The translations under genes and the position numbers were made by a program. The notes under the pieces are model-generated. The model did not search any database, was not told where the DNA came from, and worked only from the letters and a program-made list of their open reading frames with translations. Below, one piece after another: positions 1-10,329 of a stretch of DNA of 64,000 bases (position 1 is the stretch's first letter; every line of letters starts with the position of its first letter). Source of the DNA: Gemmatimonadaceae bacterium (lineage in GTDB: Bacteria > Gemmatimonadota > Gemmatimonadetes > Gemmatimonadales > Gemmatimonadaceae); the NCBI GenBank assembly GCA_025934775.1, contig JAICWO010000005.1:233275-297274 (forward strand), given 5' to 3'.

Positions 1-1
1 C

Positions 2-532
2 AAGACGGGGTTTCGGCTGCGGCTCGGCGGCTACCAGGCATACGCCGACGTGGTGCCCGATCTCGCCGCGTTCGGCAAAGCGATGGCGAATGGATTTCCG
101 CTCTCCGCGGTGATGGGCGACCGCGACGTCATGGACGCCGCACGCAAGACGTGGATCTCGTCCACGCTCGCGAGCGAGGCGTCGGCGCTCGCCGCGGCAG
201 GTGCCGTGCTCGATTGGCACGACACCGGCGACGTGTGCGGATCGCTCTGGACGATCGGCGCCGAGATGTGCGGTGCCGTGCGAGACGCGATCGCATCGGC
301 CGCACTCAGCGGCGTGAGTGTCGAAGGTCTCGATCCGATGTGGATGCTGCGCTGGGATTCGCCGAGTCGCGAGCGACGGTTTCTCGAGTTGGCCGCGTCG
401 CACGGCGTGCTGATCAAGCGCGGCGCGTACAACTATCCCGCGCTCGCGCACGATGAAGACGCGATGCGGGCGATCGAGGCGGGCGTGAGCGCGGCGTTCG
501 TCGATCTGCGGGAAGAGGAATCGAATCAGTGA
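2..532 (+). CDS. Class III PLP-dependent aminotransferase, C-terminal part (5' end outside window)
   Basis: The reading frame is open from the first bases, so the gene begins upstream of the window. The visible part opens with KTGFRLRLGGYQ and continues to FGKAMANGFPLSAV. This is the strand and the PLP-lysine segment (Lys in FGKA) of glutamate-1-semialdehyde aminomutase-like class III aminotransferases. These enzymes move an amino group using pyridoxal phosphate in the cytosol. The substrate cannot be told from the C-terminal portion. Its last codons overlap the GTG of the next gene, so it is probably co-transcribed with the two amidohydrolases. That company fits a catabolic cluster better than heme synthesis, which is inference. 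Confidence 0.85.
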   Translation, partial: KTGFRLRLGGYQAYADVVPDLAAFGKAMANGFPLSAVMGDRDVMDAARKTWISSTLASEASALAAAGAVLDWHDTGDVCGSLWTIGAEMCGAVRDAIASAALSGVSVEGLDPMWMLRWDSPSRERRFLELAASHGVLIKRGAYNYPALAHDEDAMRAIEAGVSAAFVDLREEESNQ

Positions 533-1416
533 GCGCGGCGCGGTCGGCGCAGGCACCACTCGCCGGCAGCGAGCCGCTGATCGACGCGCATGCGCACTTC
601 TATCACGCCGCGGCGGGACGCGCCGATTGGGCCGACGTCAACGCGGCCCGCTTTCGCGCTGGTGAGCGAATTGGCATTACATATCACGTCGCCTCGGTGC
701 TCGGCAGCTACGGCTTCTCGTCGCCGACGTACTTCCCGTCGCCGCGTGACGTGACCGTCGGCAACGACGCGATGCTCGATCTCTGCGCGCGCGAGCCGGA
801 CCGCGTTCGCATGTTCGTGACGGTGAACCCGAATTACACCGACCACGCGCTTTCCGAGATCGAGCGCTGCGCGGCGCGCGGTGCGATCGGCATCAAGCTG
901 CTGGCGAGCCGCCGCGCGGATGATCCCTTGCTCGACCCGATCGCCGCGGAAGCCGCTGCGCGCGGCATGCCGGTGCTGCATCACATCTGGCAGCATCGCC
1001 GCCGCGAGTGGCCGTCGCAGGAGATTTCCGACGGGGCCGATCTGGCGCGGCTCGCCTCGAGGCATCCCAAGGCCACGTTCATTCTCGCCCACATCGGCGG
1101 CGGCGGAGATTACATGCATACGTTTCCCGCCATCGCCGATCACCCGAACATTTTGCCGGACATTTCGGGGAGCGGCGTCGATCGCGGCATGCTCGATGCG
1201 GCGGTCGCCGCGCTCGGCGCGTCGCGTTTGCTCTGGGGATGCGATCTCACGATGGAAACCGGTCTGGCCAAGTTGCGCGCACTCGATGCGATCGAGCTGA
1301 CGAGCGACGAACGTTCGGCGATTCGTTGGCGGAACGCCGCGCGCATCTTTCCGCGCGGCGCATTTCCACGCTGCGCGTCGCTCGACGGCGCGAACCCCGA
1401 CGCGCGCGCCCGATGA
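529..1416 (+). CDS. Amidohydrolase family (amidohydrolase 2 type) protein
   Basis: A 295-residue TIM-barrel metal-dependent hydrolase of the amidohydrolase_2 type. The family metal motif DAHAHF lies near residue 20. Later signatures are GIKLL, HHIW, FILAHIGGGGDY and the C-terminal LLWGCDL, where the aspartate usually binds the metal. Family members act on cyclic amides, lactones or carboxylates; the substrate is not predictable here. The GTG start overlaps the preceding stop (GTGA), indicating translational coupling. It is followed by a second amidohydrolase in ATGA overlap, so the two are likely paralogous steps or partner subunits of one pathway. Confidence 0.8.
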   Translation: MSAARSAQAPLAGSEPLIDAHAHFYHAAAGRADWADVNAARFRAGERIGITYHVASVLGSYGFSSPTYFPSPRDVTVGNDAMLDLCAREPDRVRMFVTVNPNYTDHALSEIERCAARGAIGIKLLASRRADDPLLDPIAAEAAARGMPVLHHIWQHRRREWPSQEISDGADLARLASRHPKATFILAHIGGGGDYMHTFPAIADHPNILPDISGSGVDRGMLDAAVAALGASRLLWGCDLTMETGLAKLRALDAIELTSDERSAIRWRNAARIFPRGAFPRCASLDGANPDARAR

Positions 1417-2213
1417 TCGACGTCAACGCGTTGATTGGCTCGTACCCGTTCCGGTACGTCCCGCACCCGGAACCCGGTGTGCTCGTTCGGGTCATGGATC
1501 GCGAGGGAATCGACATCGCGTGGGTGGGGCATCTGCCGTCCGCGTTCTATCGCGATCCTGCGCCGGGGAACGTGGAGCTCGTGCGCGAGCTGGCGCCGTT
1601 TGGATCGCGATTGCGGCCCGTGCCGACCATTCGGCCGGACTGGCCACGCTGGGAGCACGCGGTGCGTGCGGCGCGCGAGCATGGCGCGCCGGCGATTCGC
1701 GTCTATCCGCCGCAGTGGGGCGTCGGCCCGGGCGATGAGCGAATGCGCGAGCTGGCGCTCGCCGCGGGCGAGCAGGGGCTCGCGCTCGTGCTCACGGTGA
1801 AATTCGAGGATCTTCGGCAGCGGCATCCGATGGACACGGCCGGTGATCTCACCGCGGCCGCGATTCGGGACATCGCGCGCGCCGGCGGCGCCGTACGGCT
1901 CGTGGTGGCGGCGGCCGGTCGCGAGATGATCGAGGAAGTGCACTGGGGCCTCACGCCCGATGAGCAGCAGCGCGTGTACTGGGACATCTCGTGGATCTGG
2001 GGCCCGCCCGAAGATCATCTGGCGAAGCTGCTGCGCACGATCGGACCGGAGCGATTCGTGTTCGGGACGCAGTGGCCGCTCCGTCTCACGCAGTCGCCGC
2101 GGTCCAATCTCGATTTACTGCCGGACGATCTTCGAGGTGTGTCGCTGGCGCGCGGCGAAGCGATTTGCGGTGCCGCGTCAGCGTCTCGCGTTGCACGTGC
2201 GACGCGCGCATGA
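1413..2213 (+). CDS. Amidohydrolase-related protein, probably without a full metal site
   Basis: A 266-residue protein starting with the ATG that overlaps the preceding stop (ATGA). It aligns by eye with amidohydrolase_2 proteins: MIDVNALIGSYPFR at the N-terminus, AIRVYPP mid-protein, and RFVFGTQWPLR near the end. The usual HxH pair is not present in the N-terminal segment (NALIGSY replaces DxHxH). The C-terminal metal aspartate position reads GTQW. It may therefore be a non-catalytic or differently metallated paralogue that pairs with the upstream enzyme, which is inference. A longer in-frame extension upstream exists but lies wholly inside the previous gene and was rejected. Confidence 0.7.
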   Translation: MIDVNALIGSYPFRYVPHPEPGVLVRVMDREGIDIAWVGHLPSAFYRDPAPGNVELVRELAPFGSRLRPVPTIRPDWPRWEHAVRAAREHGAPAIRVYPPQWGVGPGDERMRELALAAGEQGLALVLTVKFEDLRQRHPMDTAGDLTAAAIRDIARAGGAVRLVVAAAGREMIEEVHWGLTPDEQQRVYWDISWIWGPPEDHLAKLLRTIGPERFVFGTQWPLRLTQSPRSNLDLLPDDLRGVSLARGEAICGAASASRVARATRA

Positions 2214-2318
2214 CGACGCGCGCGACAGAATCGATTAGGATTACTCGCGGCGACGCATGTTTTGTCGCCCTTGCATGTGTGCATAGGTCTGTTCAGATTT
2301 ACCGCTCGGTCCCGACGC

Positions 2319-2336
2319 TTGTGAATTTCTTCACAA
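2319..2336. promoter_or_regulatory. Rex-type (or CRP-type) operator upstream of the actA-F operon
   Basis: The sequence TTGTGAA-TTTC-TTCACAA is a perfect inverted repeat, with arms 2319-2325 and 2330-2336 and one further C/G pair outside. It matches the Rex redox-repressor consensus TTGTGAA-N4-TTCACAA at every fixed position. It also contains TGTGA-N6-TCACA, the CRP/FNR-family core. It lies 34 bases before the chosen ATG of actA. A weak promoter-like TTGCAT is present at 2271. Rex senses NADH/NAD+ and represses respiratory genes, which suits a quinol-oxidising complex. Confidence 0.65.
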
Positions 2337-2370
2337 GCCGCTGTTGACCCGACCACATCACCCGATCGCG

Positions 2371-3060
2371 ATGACCAAGCGAAGGAAGTGGACCGCCATC
2401 CCAGGGCTCCTCGCCCTGGCCGTCGGCGCCGTCATGCTCTCCGCATACAGTGGCGCCTCCTCCTCGCAAAACTATTCGCCCGAGCAGCCAATCCATTTTC
2501 CGCACACGGTCCACGTGCAGAAGCTCGGGATGAATTGCCTCTACTGCCACAACGCGGCGAACAAGTCGATGGACCCGGGACTTCCCGCGGTGTCGACGTG
2601 CATGGGCTGTCACAAGCTCATTGGCCCCGACCGCCCGGCGAACGATCTCCACGACAACAAGCCGTATCACAGCACGGAGATCGAGAAGCTATATAAGTTT
2701 GCTGATGTGAAGTCCATGGGCATGGACATGGGACCGAACGCGAAGCCCATTCCCTGGAACCGGCTGCACAAGCTGCCCGAGTACGTGCACTTCCCGCACA
2801 CGCGGCACATCAACGCCGGCGTCACCTGTCAGACCTGCCACGGCCAGATCCAGAAGATGCAGCAGGTCTATCAGTACGCGAGCCTGAACATGGGCTGGTG
2901 CATCAGCTGCCACGTGAACGGCTACAGCGCCCAAGAAGGCGAAGAAGCCGCGGGCTACGCCGCGCAGCAGCAGGGAGCCGGCGCCAGTCCGGCCGCCGTG
3001 ACGACCGCGTCGACCGAGCGCAAGAAGGCGCGCTACGACTGCGCGAACTGCCACTACTGA
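2371..3060 (+). CDS. actA: Alternative complex III, pentaheme cytochrome c subunit ActA
   Basis: A 229-residue c-type cytochrome with five CxxCH heme sites: CLYCH, CMGCH, CQTCH, CISCH and CANCH at the extreme C-terminus. An N-terminal hydrophobic stretch after MTKRRK serves as signal anchor. The order and number of hemes match ActA of alternative complex III, which passes quinol electrons toward periplasmic cytochrome c. ATG 2371 is preferred over an in-frame TTG at 2344 because it places KRRK directly before the hydrophobic segment. It is first in the six-gene act operon, and ActB begins three bases after its stop. It lies just downstream of the Rex-like palindrome. Confidence 0.93.
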   Translation: MTKRRKWTAIPGLLALAVGAVMLSAYSGASSSQNYSPEQPIHFPHTVHVQKLGMNCLYCHNAANKSMDPGLPAVSTCMGCHKLIGPDRPANDLHDNKPYHSTEIEKLYKFADVKSMGMDMGPNAKPIPWNRLHKLPEYVHFPHTRHINAGVTCQTCHGQIQKMQQVYQYASLNMGWCISCHVNGYSAQEGEEAAGYAAQQQGAGASPAAVTTASTERKKARYDCANCHY

Positions 3061-3062
3061 TC

Positions 3063-6000
3063 ATGAGCCAGGATACCCCAAAATCCGGCGTCAAGCGCCG
3101 CGAGTTCCTCAAGGTCCTCGGCGCGTCGAGCGCGGCCATCGCCGCCGCGGGCTGCGCACGAGAGCCGAGCGGAAAGTTGATGCCGTATCTCGTCTCGCCC
3201 GACGAGACGGTGCCCGGCGTCTCCAACTACTACGCCACCACCTGCCGCGAATGCGCCGCGTCGTGCGGCCTCATCGCCGAAACGCGCGACGGCCGCGTCA
3301 TCAAGCTCGAGGGCAACCCCGAGCATCCGTTGAATCGCGGCGCGATCTGCGTGCGCGGGCAGGCGGGTGTGCAGGGATTGTACAACCCGGACCGTTTTCG
3401 CGGCCCGCTCGCGCGCGACGGCAACACGTGGAAGGAGATCACGTGGAACGACGCGCTCACGCGCCTGAGCCAGGCGGTCGCCGCGGCGCGCGGCAAGCAG
3501 TCAGTGTTCTTGAATCAGCACGAGAGCGGCAGCTTCTCGACGTTTCTCGACGCGTGGCTCGCGAGCTTCGGCTTCGCGCCGCATCTCAGCGTCGACTTCG
3601 AGGCGAACGCGGCGACGATCGAAGCCAACCGCCGCACGTACGGCGTCGCGTGGCCGGGGCTGAGCTTCCAGGACGCGAAGCTGATCATCTCGTTCGGCGC
3701 CGACTTCCTCGATAGCTGGGGCGCGAGCGTTGCGCATCAGCTCGACTTCGCCGACGCGCGCGCGAAGCTCGACGGTGCGCCGCGGATGGTCTACATCGGT
3801 CCGCGCCGCTCGCTCACCGGGTTGAACGCCGACGAGTGGATCGCGTGCAAGCCGGGCGGCGAGCTGGTGATCGCGAACGCGCTCGCGGGCAAGGCGACGA
3901 TCTCACAGGCGGCGGCGGAGAGCGGCGCGGATGCCGCGGCGCTCCAGCGGCTCGCGAGCGAGCTGGCGTCGTCGAAGCCGGTGCTGGCGCTCGCCGGCAC
4001 GACGGGCCCCGATGCGCTCGAGGTCGCGCTCGCGGTGGCGGCGATCAACCAGGGCGGGGGCGCGGTGGGCGTGACGATCAAGCCCGCCGAGGCGATCACG
4101 GCGTTCGAGGGGATGGCGCGGCCCGATCAGGTGCTCACGGCCGTGGAGCAGATGCGATCCGGCGCCGTGGGAATCCTGTTCGTGCGCGGCGTGAACCCGG
4201 TGCACTCGCTGCCCAAGGCGGCGAACGTCGCCGACGCGATCAAGAAAGTTGGTATTAAAGTTTCCTTCTCGAGCTATCCGGACGAGACCACGGAGCTCTG
4301 CGACCTGATCATTCCCGACCTGCACGCGCTCGAGTCGTGGGGCGACGCGGAGCCGGTCAAGGGGACGCTGTCGCTCCAGCAGCCGGGGATGGATCCCGTG
4401 TTTCCGACGATCGGCGGCTCGACCGGCGACGCCTTGATCACGGTCGCGAAGAAGGACGCCGCGGTCGGTGCGAAATATCCGGCGGCGGACTACCGGACGT
4501 GGTTCATCTCCAACTTCGCGGGCGGCGCGCAGGCGCTCGCCGCCGCGCTGCCCAAGGGCGTGGTGGCCGGGACGCTGCCGGCGCGCACCGTTCCTGCCGC
4601 GGCACCCATGGCGGCAAAGCCGGCACCGGCGAGCCAGGGCGACTTCTTTCTCATTACATATCCGTCAGTGTCGCTCGGCGACGGACGCGGCGCCAACAAG
4701 CCGTGGCTCCAGGAGCTGCCCGATCCCGTCACGAAGGTGTGCTGGACGTCATGGGTCGAAGTGCATCCCGAGACGGCGCAGCGGCTCGGCGTGGATCGGG
4801 GCGACATCGTCGAGGTGAAGACGGCGAACGGCAGCGTGAAAGCGCCGGTCTTCGTCTACATGGGCGTGCACAAGGACGCGATCGCGATGCCGCTCGGCTG
4901 GGGGCATCGCGCGGCCGCGCCGGTGCCGACGTTCAATCCGATGAAGCACAAGATCACGGATCTCCAATGGGGCTACGGCCGCTACGCGCGCGATCTGAGC
5001 GTGAATCCGCTCGATCTGCTGCCGGTCGCGACCGACGGCGCCGGCGACGTCGTGCTCACCGTGACGAAGGCGTCGGTCTCCAAGACCGGCGACAACATGA
5101 TCCTGCCGAGCAACGAAGGCTCGGCGCGACAGCACGGGCGCGGCATCGCGCAGGCGGTGACCGTCGATGAGCTGAACCATCCGCAGGAGCGCGAGAAGGA
5201 GGAGCTGCCGGGCGACGCGAGTCACGCGTTCCTGCCGGGGCTTCGCTCGCCGGTGGCGGCCGACGCGCAGGGTGAGCTGGGCGCGCCGACGGCGGCGGAT
5301 CACGGCACCTATAAGGGGCTGTACGATCCGAACGATCCGCGCGGCATGACCAAGCGCCGCTGGGCGATGACGGTCGATCTCGCGCGGTGCACCGGATGCT
5401 CGGCGTGCGTGACGGCGTGCTACGCGGAGAACAACATCCCGACGGTCGGTGCGTTCTGGCAGAACGCGACGTACTGGGCGGATCAGAAGCCGGGCTTCAA
5501 CATCGCGCGTGGCCGCGAGATGAACTGGATTCGTCTCGAGCGCTACTTCGAGGGGAATCTCGACGGCAAGTTCGGGGTCGATTTCGAAGCGCGGTTCGTG
5601 CCGATGCTCTGCCAGCACTGCGGCAACGCGCCGTGCGAGCCGGTGTGTCCGGTGTACGCGACGTACCACTCGCCCGACGGCCTGAACGTGCAGGTCTACA
5701 ATCGCTGCGTGGGCACGCGCTACTGCTCGAACAACTGCCCATACAAGGTTCGCTACTTCAATTGGTTCGGCTACGGCGAGCCGGATCGCAAGCAGTACGC
5801 GTTCCCCGAGCCGCTCGACTGGCAGCTCAATCCGGACGTCACGGTGCGGGGGAAGGGCGTGATGGAGAAGTGCTCGTTCTGCGTGCAGCGCATTCGCGAG
5901 GCGGAGAATCGCGCCGCGCTCGAGCATCGCGACGTGAAGGTGGATGAATTCACGACGGCGTGCGCGCAGGCGTGTCCCTCGCGCGCGATCACCTTCGGCG

Positions 6001-6152
6001 ACGCGGCGGACCCGAATTGGTCGGTGGCGCAACTCGCGAAGGACCGGCGCGCCTATCACGTGTTCGAGGAGCTCAACACTTACACCGCGGTGGTCTACTT
6101 GAGGAAGGTCAACCATCCGGCGGCTGGCGCAGCGGCGCCGGCGGCGAACTAA
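3063..6152 (+). CDS. actB: Alternative complex III, iron-sulfur molybdopterin-oxidoreductase-like subunit ActB
   Basis: A 1029-residue fusion typical of ActB. A twin-arginine segment, KRREFLKVLG at residues 11-20, is followed by a hydrophobic run ending in AAAGC. Next comes a molybdopterin-oxidoreductase-like domain with an N-terminal Cys cluster (CRECAASCG). From about residue 760 there is a ferredoxin-like domain with several Cys clusters (CTGCSACVTAC, CQHCGNAPCEPVC, CVGTRYCSNNC, CSFC and CAQACP). In known ActB the first domain carries no molybdenum. The protein is exported by Tat and held at the periplasmic face. It starts three bases after actA, and GGAGG-type ribosome sites recur through the operon. 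Confidence 0.93.
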   Translation: MSQDTPKSGVKRREFLKVLGASSAAIAAAGCAREPSGKLMPYLVSPDETVPGVSNYYATTCRECAASCGLIAETRDGRVIKLEGNPEHPLNRGAICVRGQAGVQGLYNPDRFRGPLARDGNTWKEITWNDALTRLSQAVAAARGKQSVFLNQHESGSFSTFLDAWLASFGFAPHLSVDFEANAATIEANRRTYGVAWPGLSFQDAKLIISFGADFLDSWGASVAHQLDFADARAKLDGAPRMVYIGPRRSLTGLNADEWIACKPGGELVIANALAGKATISQAAAESGADAAALQRLASELASSKPVLALAGTTGPDALEVALAVAAINQGGGAVGVTIKPAEAITAFEGMARPDQVLTAVEQMRSGAVGILFVRGVNPVHSLPKAANVADAIKKVGIKVSFSSYPDETTELCDLIIPDLHALESWGDAEPVKGTLSLQQPGMDPVFPTIGGSTGDALITVAKKDAAVGAKYPAADYRTWFISNFAGGAQALAAALPKGVVAGTLPARTVPAAAPMAAKPAPASQGDFFLITYPSVSLGDGRGANKPWLQELPDPVTKVCWTSWVEVHPETAQRLGVDRGDIVEVKTANGSVKAPVFVYMGVHKDAIAMPLGWGHRAAAPVPTFNPMKHKITDLQWGYGRYARDLSVNPLDLLPVATDGAGDVVLTVTKASVSKTGDNMILPSNEGSARQHGRGIAQAVTVDELNHPQEREKEELPGDASHAFLPGLRSPVAADAQGELGAPTAADHGTYKGLYDPNDPRGMTKRRWAMTVDLARCTGCSACVTACYAENNIPTVGAFWQNATYWADQKPGFNIARGREMNWIRLERYFEGNLDGKFGVDFEARFVPMLCQHCGNAPCEPVCPVYATYHSPDGLNVQVYNRCVGTRYCSNNCPYKVRYFNWFGYGEPDRKQYAFPEPLDWQLNPDVTVRGKGVMEKCSFCVQRIREAENRAALEHRDVKVDEFTTACAQACPSRAITFGDAADPNWSVAQLAKDRRAYHVFEELNTYTAVVYLRKVNHPAAGAAAPAAN

Positions 6153-6165
6153 GGGAGGCACGCGC

Positions 6166-7625
<1,460 letters not shown>

Positions 7626-7626
<1 letters not shown>

Positions 7627-8126
7627 TGCAAGGCGTTCTCGGAGCGTTTCACGAGCTCGACTCCGCGGTCGAAGCGATCGAGGAGTTGAAGCAGAACAAG
7701 GTCGGCGACATCACGGTCTACACGCCGACGCCGCGGCACGAGTTCGAGCACGTGATGAAGCATCCGCCCAGCCGGGTGCGCGTCTTCACGTTGATCTTCG
7801 GCCTGTGCGGCGTGACGTTCGGCTACTGGATCCCGGTGTGGATCTCGGACTACTGGCCGATCGTCGTCGGCGGCAAGGCCATCGCGACCTGGGTGCCGTT
7901 CACGATCCTCGGGTTCGAGGTGATGGTGCTCATCGGCGGATTGATGACCGTGTTCGCGATGTTCGGACTCGCGCACATTCCGCGACTCACGACGACCGTG
8001 GGCTACGACCCGCGGTTCAGCAGCGGCCATTTCGGCGTGTGGGTGGAAGCCGACCCGGACCGCGTGGACGAGGCGATGACGATTTTGCGCAAGCATGGTG
8101 CGGAGGAGGTTCGTCGTGAGCGATAG
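7626..8126 (+). CDS. actD: Alternative complex III membrane subunit ActD (DUF3341)
   Basis: A 166-residue protein of the DUF3341/ActD family. A soluble N-terminal part (GAFHELDSAVEAIEEL, then VYTPTPRHEFE) is followed by two transmembrane segments around residues 58-80 and 95-118. It ends with GYDPRFSSGHFGVWVEADP and a short regulatory-like tail. It is a small subunit that packs against ActC/ActF in the membrane. ATG 7626 overlaps the actC stop. The last codons overlap the start of actE on the same strand, so the operon is tightly coupled. Confidence 0.9.
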
Positions 8127-8958
8127 CATCGAGAGTGGAGCGAGGAGAGTCGAGAGTCGAGAGCGCGCCGTTCGGCCACTCTTCACGCTCCACTCTCTCG
8201 CCCTACCAGCGCTGCTCGGCGGACTCGTGCTCTCCGGCTGTTCCTGGTTCACCGACTTCAAGCAGCAGCCGAAGATCGATCCGTGGGAGACGGCGGCGGA
8301 CACGATTCCGTTCCGCGGAAACCCGCAGAACTCCGTGCCGGTGTACGGGTCGGCGGCGCCCGGGTTCATCTATGCGCGTACGCCGATGGGACTCCCGGCG
8401 ACCTCGCCGTTCAATGCGATCAAGAATCCCATCCCGGCGGATTCGGCGTCGATCGCGCGCGGACGCGTGAATTTCCAGATCAATTGCGCCGTGTGCCACG
8501 GCCCGCTCGGACATGGCGATGGTCCGGCGACCAAATACGGCATGGCGGGTCTCAACATCGGCGGCTCGACCGCGGCCGCGACGACGTACAGCGACGGCTA
8601 CATCTTCGGCATGATTCGGAATGGCCGCGGCTTCATGCCGTCGTACAACCGCATCGAAGAGCCGGACCGCTGGGACATCATCAACTACCTGCGCACGCTG
8701 CAGGGCAAGACCGGCTTTGCCGTCGACACGACGCACGGGCGCCCGGGCGAAAATGGCGTGCTGGTACCGGCGGCGACGCAGCAGGGGCCAACGCGCCCGT
8801 CGCCGTATAACGACGCCACGATGCAAGAGTACATGGCGAGCAGCGGACCGCCGCCGGGAGCCGCGGCCGTTGGCGCTGCCGCGCCGGCCAAGGGCGCGGC
8901 CGACACGACGAAGAAGCCGATGACCGATACGACGAAGAAGCCGGAGCAGAAGCCGTGA
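8116..8958 (+). CDS. actE: Alternative complex III, monoheme cytochrome c lipoprotein ActE
   Basis: A 280-residue membrane-anchored cytochrome c. A lipobox (LSGC, Cys42) follows an unusual N-terminus. A single heme site, CAVCH, has downstream GRGFMPSY and the axial Met typical of cytochrome c. The C-terminus is a low-complexity Ala/Pro/Lys tail containing DTTKKP twice. GTG 8116 is chosen because AGGAGG lies seven to twelve bases upstream; an ATG at 8095 is a possible longer start. Codons for residues 6-29 lie inside a dispersed inverted repeat (8131-8199) that supplies the n-region and part of the h-region of the signal peptide. No in-frame start exists after the repeat and before the lipobox. 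Confidence 0.9.
   Translation: MSDSIESGARRVESRERAVRPLFTLHSLALPALLGGLVLSGCSWFTDFKQQPKIDPWETAADTIPFRGNPQNSVPVYGSAAPGFIYARTPMGLPATSPFNAIKNPIPADSASIARGRVNFQINCAVCHGPLGHGDGPATKYGMAGLNIGGSTAAATTYSDGYIFGMIRNGRGFMPSYNRIEEPDRWDIINYLRTLQGKTGFAVDTTHGRPGENGVLVPAATQQGPTRPSPYNDATMQEYMASSGPPPGAAAVGAAAPAKGAADTTKKPMTDTTKKPEQKP
8131..8202. repeat. Dispersed purine/pyrimidine-biased inverted repeat, copy 1 (inside actE)
   Basis: The 12-mer GAGAGTGGAGCG at 8131-8142 is the exact reverse complement of CGCTCCACTCTC at 8186-8197. Between them lie further GAGAGTCGAGAG units. The right end CTCCACTCTCTCGCC (8188-8202) occurs again exactly at 44480-44494. The repeat is translated as part of the ActE leader. Confidence 0.7.
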
Positions 8959-10283
8959 GCCTCCATACTCCCCGCGTTCCGACGGCGAACGAAGTCCTCG
9001 CGGCGTCGAGCAAGCCAATTCCGAAGTCCTTCAAGACGACCATGGCGGTGCTCTTCGCCATTGGCGTGATCGTGTTCATCATCGGGTTGTTCGCCGCGCC
9101 GGACCGCGTGTGGCGCGCATGGCACGCGAACTGGCTGTTCTGGGCCGCGCTGTCGCAGGCGGGCATCGTCGTCGTCGCCGTGCAGCGGATCACCACGGCG
9201 CGGTGGTCGCGCGCGGTGATCCGTTTCATGGAAGGCTACGTCGCGTTCCTGCCCGTGGCGTTCATCTTCCTCCTGATCACGTTCTTCGCCGGGAAGCGCT
9301 ACGTCTTCCCGTGGGCGACCGAAGCGTATCCCAATCCGGAGAAGGCGACCTACTACAACCCGGTGTTCATGTTCACGCGCGACATCGTGATCTACGGGTT
9401 GATGGTGACGCTCGGCATCTGGTACGTCTACAAGTCCGTGCGACTCGACGTCGGGCATCTGCCGGAGTGGGGCGCCGGGTGGGCCGCCGGCATCCGGGCG
9501 CGCATGCGCGACGGCTTCCGCGACGAGCGCCGGGAGATCCACTCGACGCACTCGCTGCAGGGCAAGATCGCCGTCTGGACGGTGATCCTGTTCGGCATGG
9601 GATGGTCGGTGCTGGCGTGGGATCTCTCGATGGGGCTCACGCTGCACTTCCAGAGCACGCTCTATAGCTGGTGGTTCTTCATGGGCGCGTGGCTGTGCGC
9701 GCTCATGCTCTTCGGCGTCATCGTGATGGGGTGGGATCGCTTCCTCGGCTCGGCCGACGGCCTGATCACCGAGACCCACTATCACGATATTGGAAAGCTC
9801 TGCTTCGCGTTCACCGCGTTCTGGGGCTATCTGACCTTCGGCCAGTACCTCGTGATCTGGTACGGCAACATGGGCGAGGAGACGTGGTTCATGCGGCTCC
9901 GCCTCATCTCACCGTGGAAGTGGGTGACGGTCGCCTCCGTCGTGCTCGTGTTCTTCTTCCCGTTCTTCGGCCTTCTGTCGCGCGCGGCCAAGGTCTTCAA
10001 GCCCACGATGCTGCTGTTCGCGCTGTGCAGCTTGGTCGGCATGTGGCTGATGCGGTACATCGAGATGTACCCGTCGGGCTACGGCGTCGTCCCGAACCTG
10101 CCGTTCGGCCTCTGGGAGATCGGCGTGCTGCTCCTCTACATCGGCGCGTGGGGCTGGTCGTATGCGGTGTTCATGGATGCGTTCCCGCGCATGCGCGTGA
10201 CACTCATGACGTCGCCGTACCGGGATGAAGTGCAGGTTCCGGTGAATCCGGAGACGATGGAACCGCTCCCGGCGCACGAGTAG
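8955..10283 (+). CDS. actF: Alternative complex III, NrfD-like membrane subunit ActF
   Basis: A 442-residue polytopic membrane protein with about ten hydrophobic segments, homologous to ActC and annotated in this family as quinol:cytochrome c oxidoreductase ActF. The GTG start overlaps the actE stop (GTGA). Characteristic pieces are WRAWHANWLFW, YVFPWA, SWWFFMGAWL and FGLWEIGVLLL. It is the last gene of the operon, and a strong hairpin follows the stop. No cytochrome oxidase gene comes next in the window, although oxidase genes often follow act operons, so the electron acceptor is encoded elsewhere. Confidence 0.92.
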   Translation: MSLHTPRVPTANEVLAASSKPIPKSFKTTMAVLFAIGVIVFIIGLFAAPDRVWRAWHANWLFWAALSQAGIVVVAVQRITTARWSRAVIRFMEGYVAFLPVAFIFLLITFFAGKRYVFPWATEAYPNPEKATYYNPVFMFTRDIVIYGLMVTLGIWYVYKSVRLDVGHLPEWGAGWAAGIRARMRDGFRDERREIHSTHSLQGKIAVWTVILFGMGWSVLAWDLSMGLTLHFQSTLYSWWFFMGAWLCALMLFGVIVMGWDRFLGSADGLITETHYHDIGKLCFAFTAFWGYLTFGQYLVIWYGNMGEETWFMRLRLISPWKWVTVASVVLVFFFPFFGLLSRAAKVFKPTMLLFALCSLVGMWLMRYIEMYPSGYGVVPNLPFGLWEIGVLLLYIGAWGWSYAVFMDAFPRMRVTLMTSPYRDEVQVPVNPETMEPLPAHE

Positions 10284-10292
10284 CGCTGGAGC

Positions 10293-10329
10293 GGGGCGGC
10301 GGCTTAGCGACGCGCTAAGCCGTCGCCCC
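10293..10329. terminator. Hairpin between convergent actF and trxC, likely bidirectional terminator
   Basis: Arms 10293-10309 and 10313-10329 (GGGGCGGCGGCTTAGCG with its reverse complement) form a 17-bp stem with one mismatch and a three-base loop. It lies between convergent genes, and the trxC stop codon is inside the right arm. No long T tract follows. Confidence 0.7.

Noticed and set aside
2898..3062. Upstream extension of ActB
   Set aside because: It lies within actA in another frame, while ATG 3063 directly precedes the twin-arginine signal.
8131..8202. GAGAGT units as a CRISPR array
   Set aside because: Units are short, irregular and palindromic with no uniform spacers; no cas gene is present in the window.
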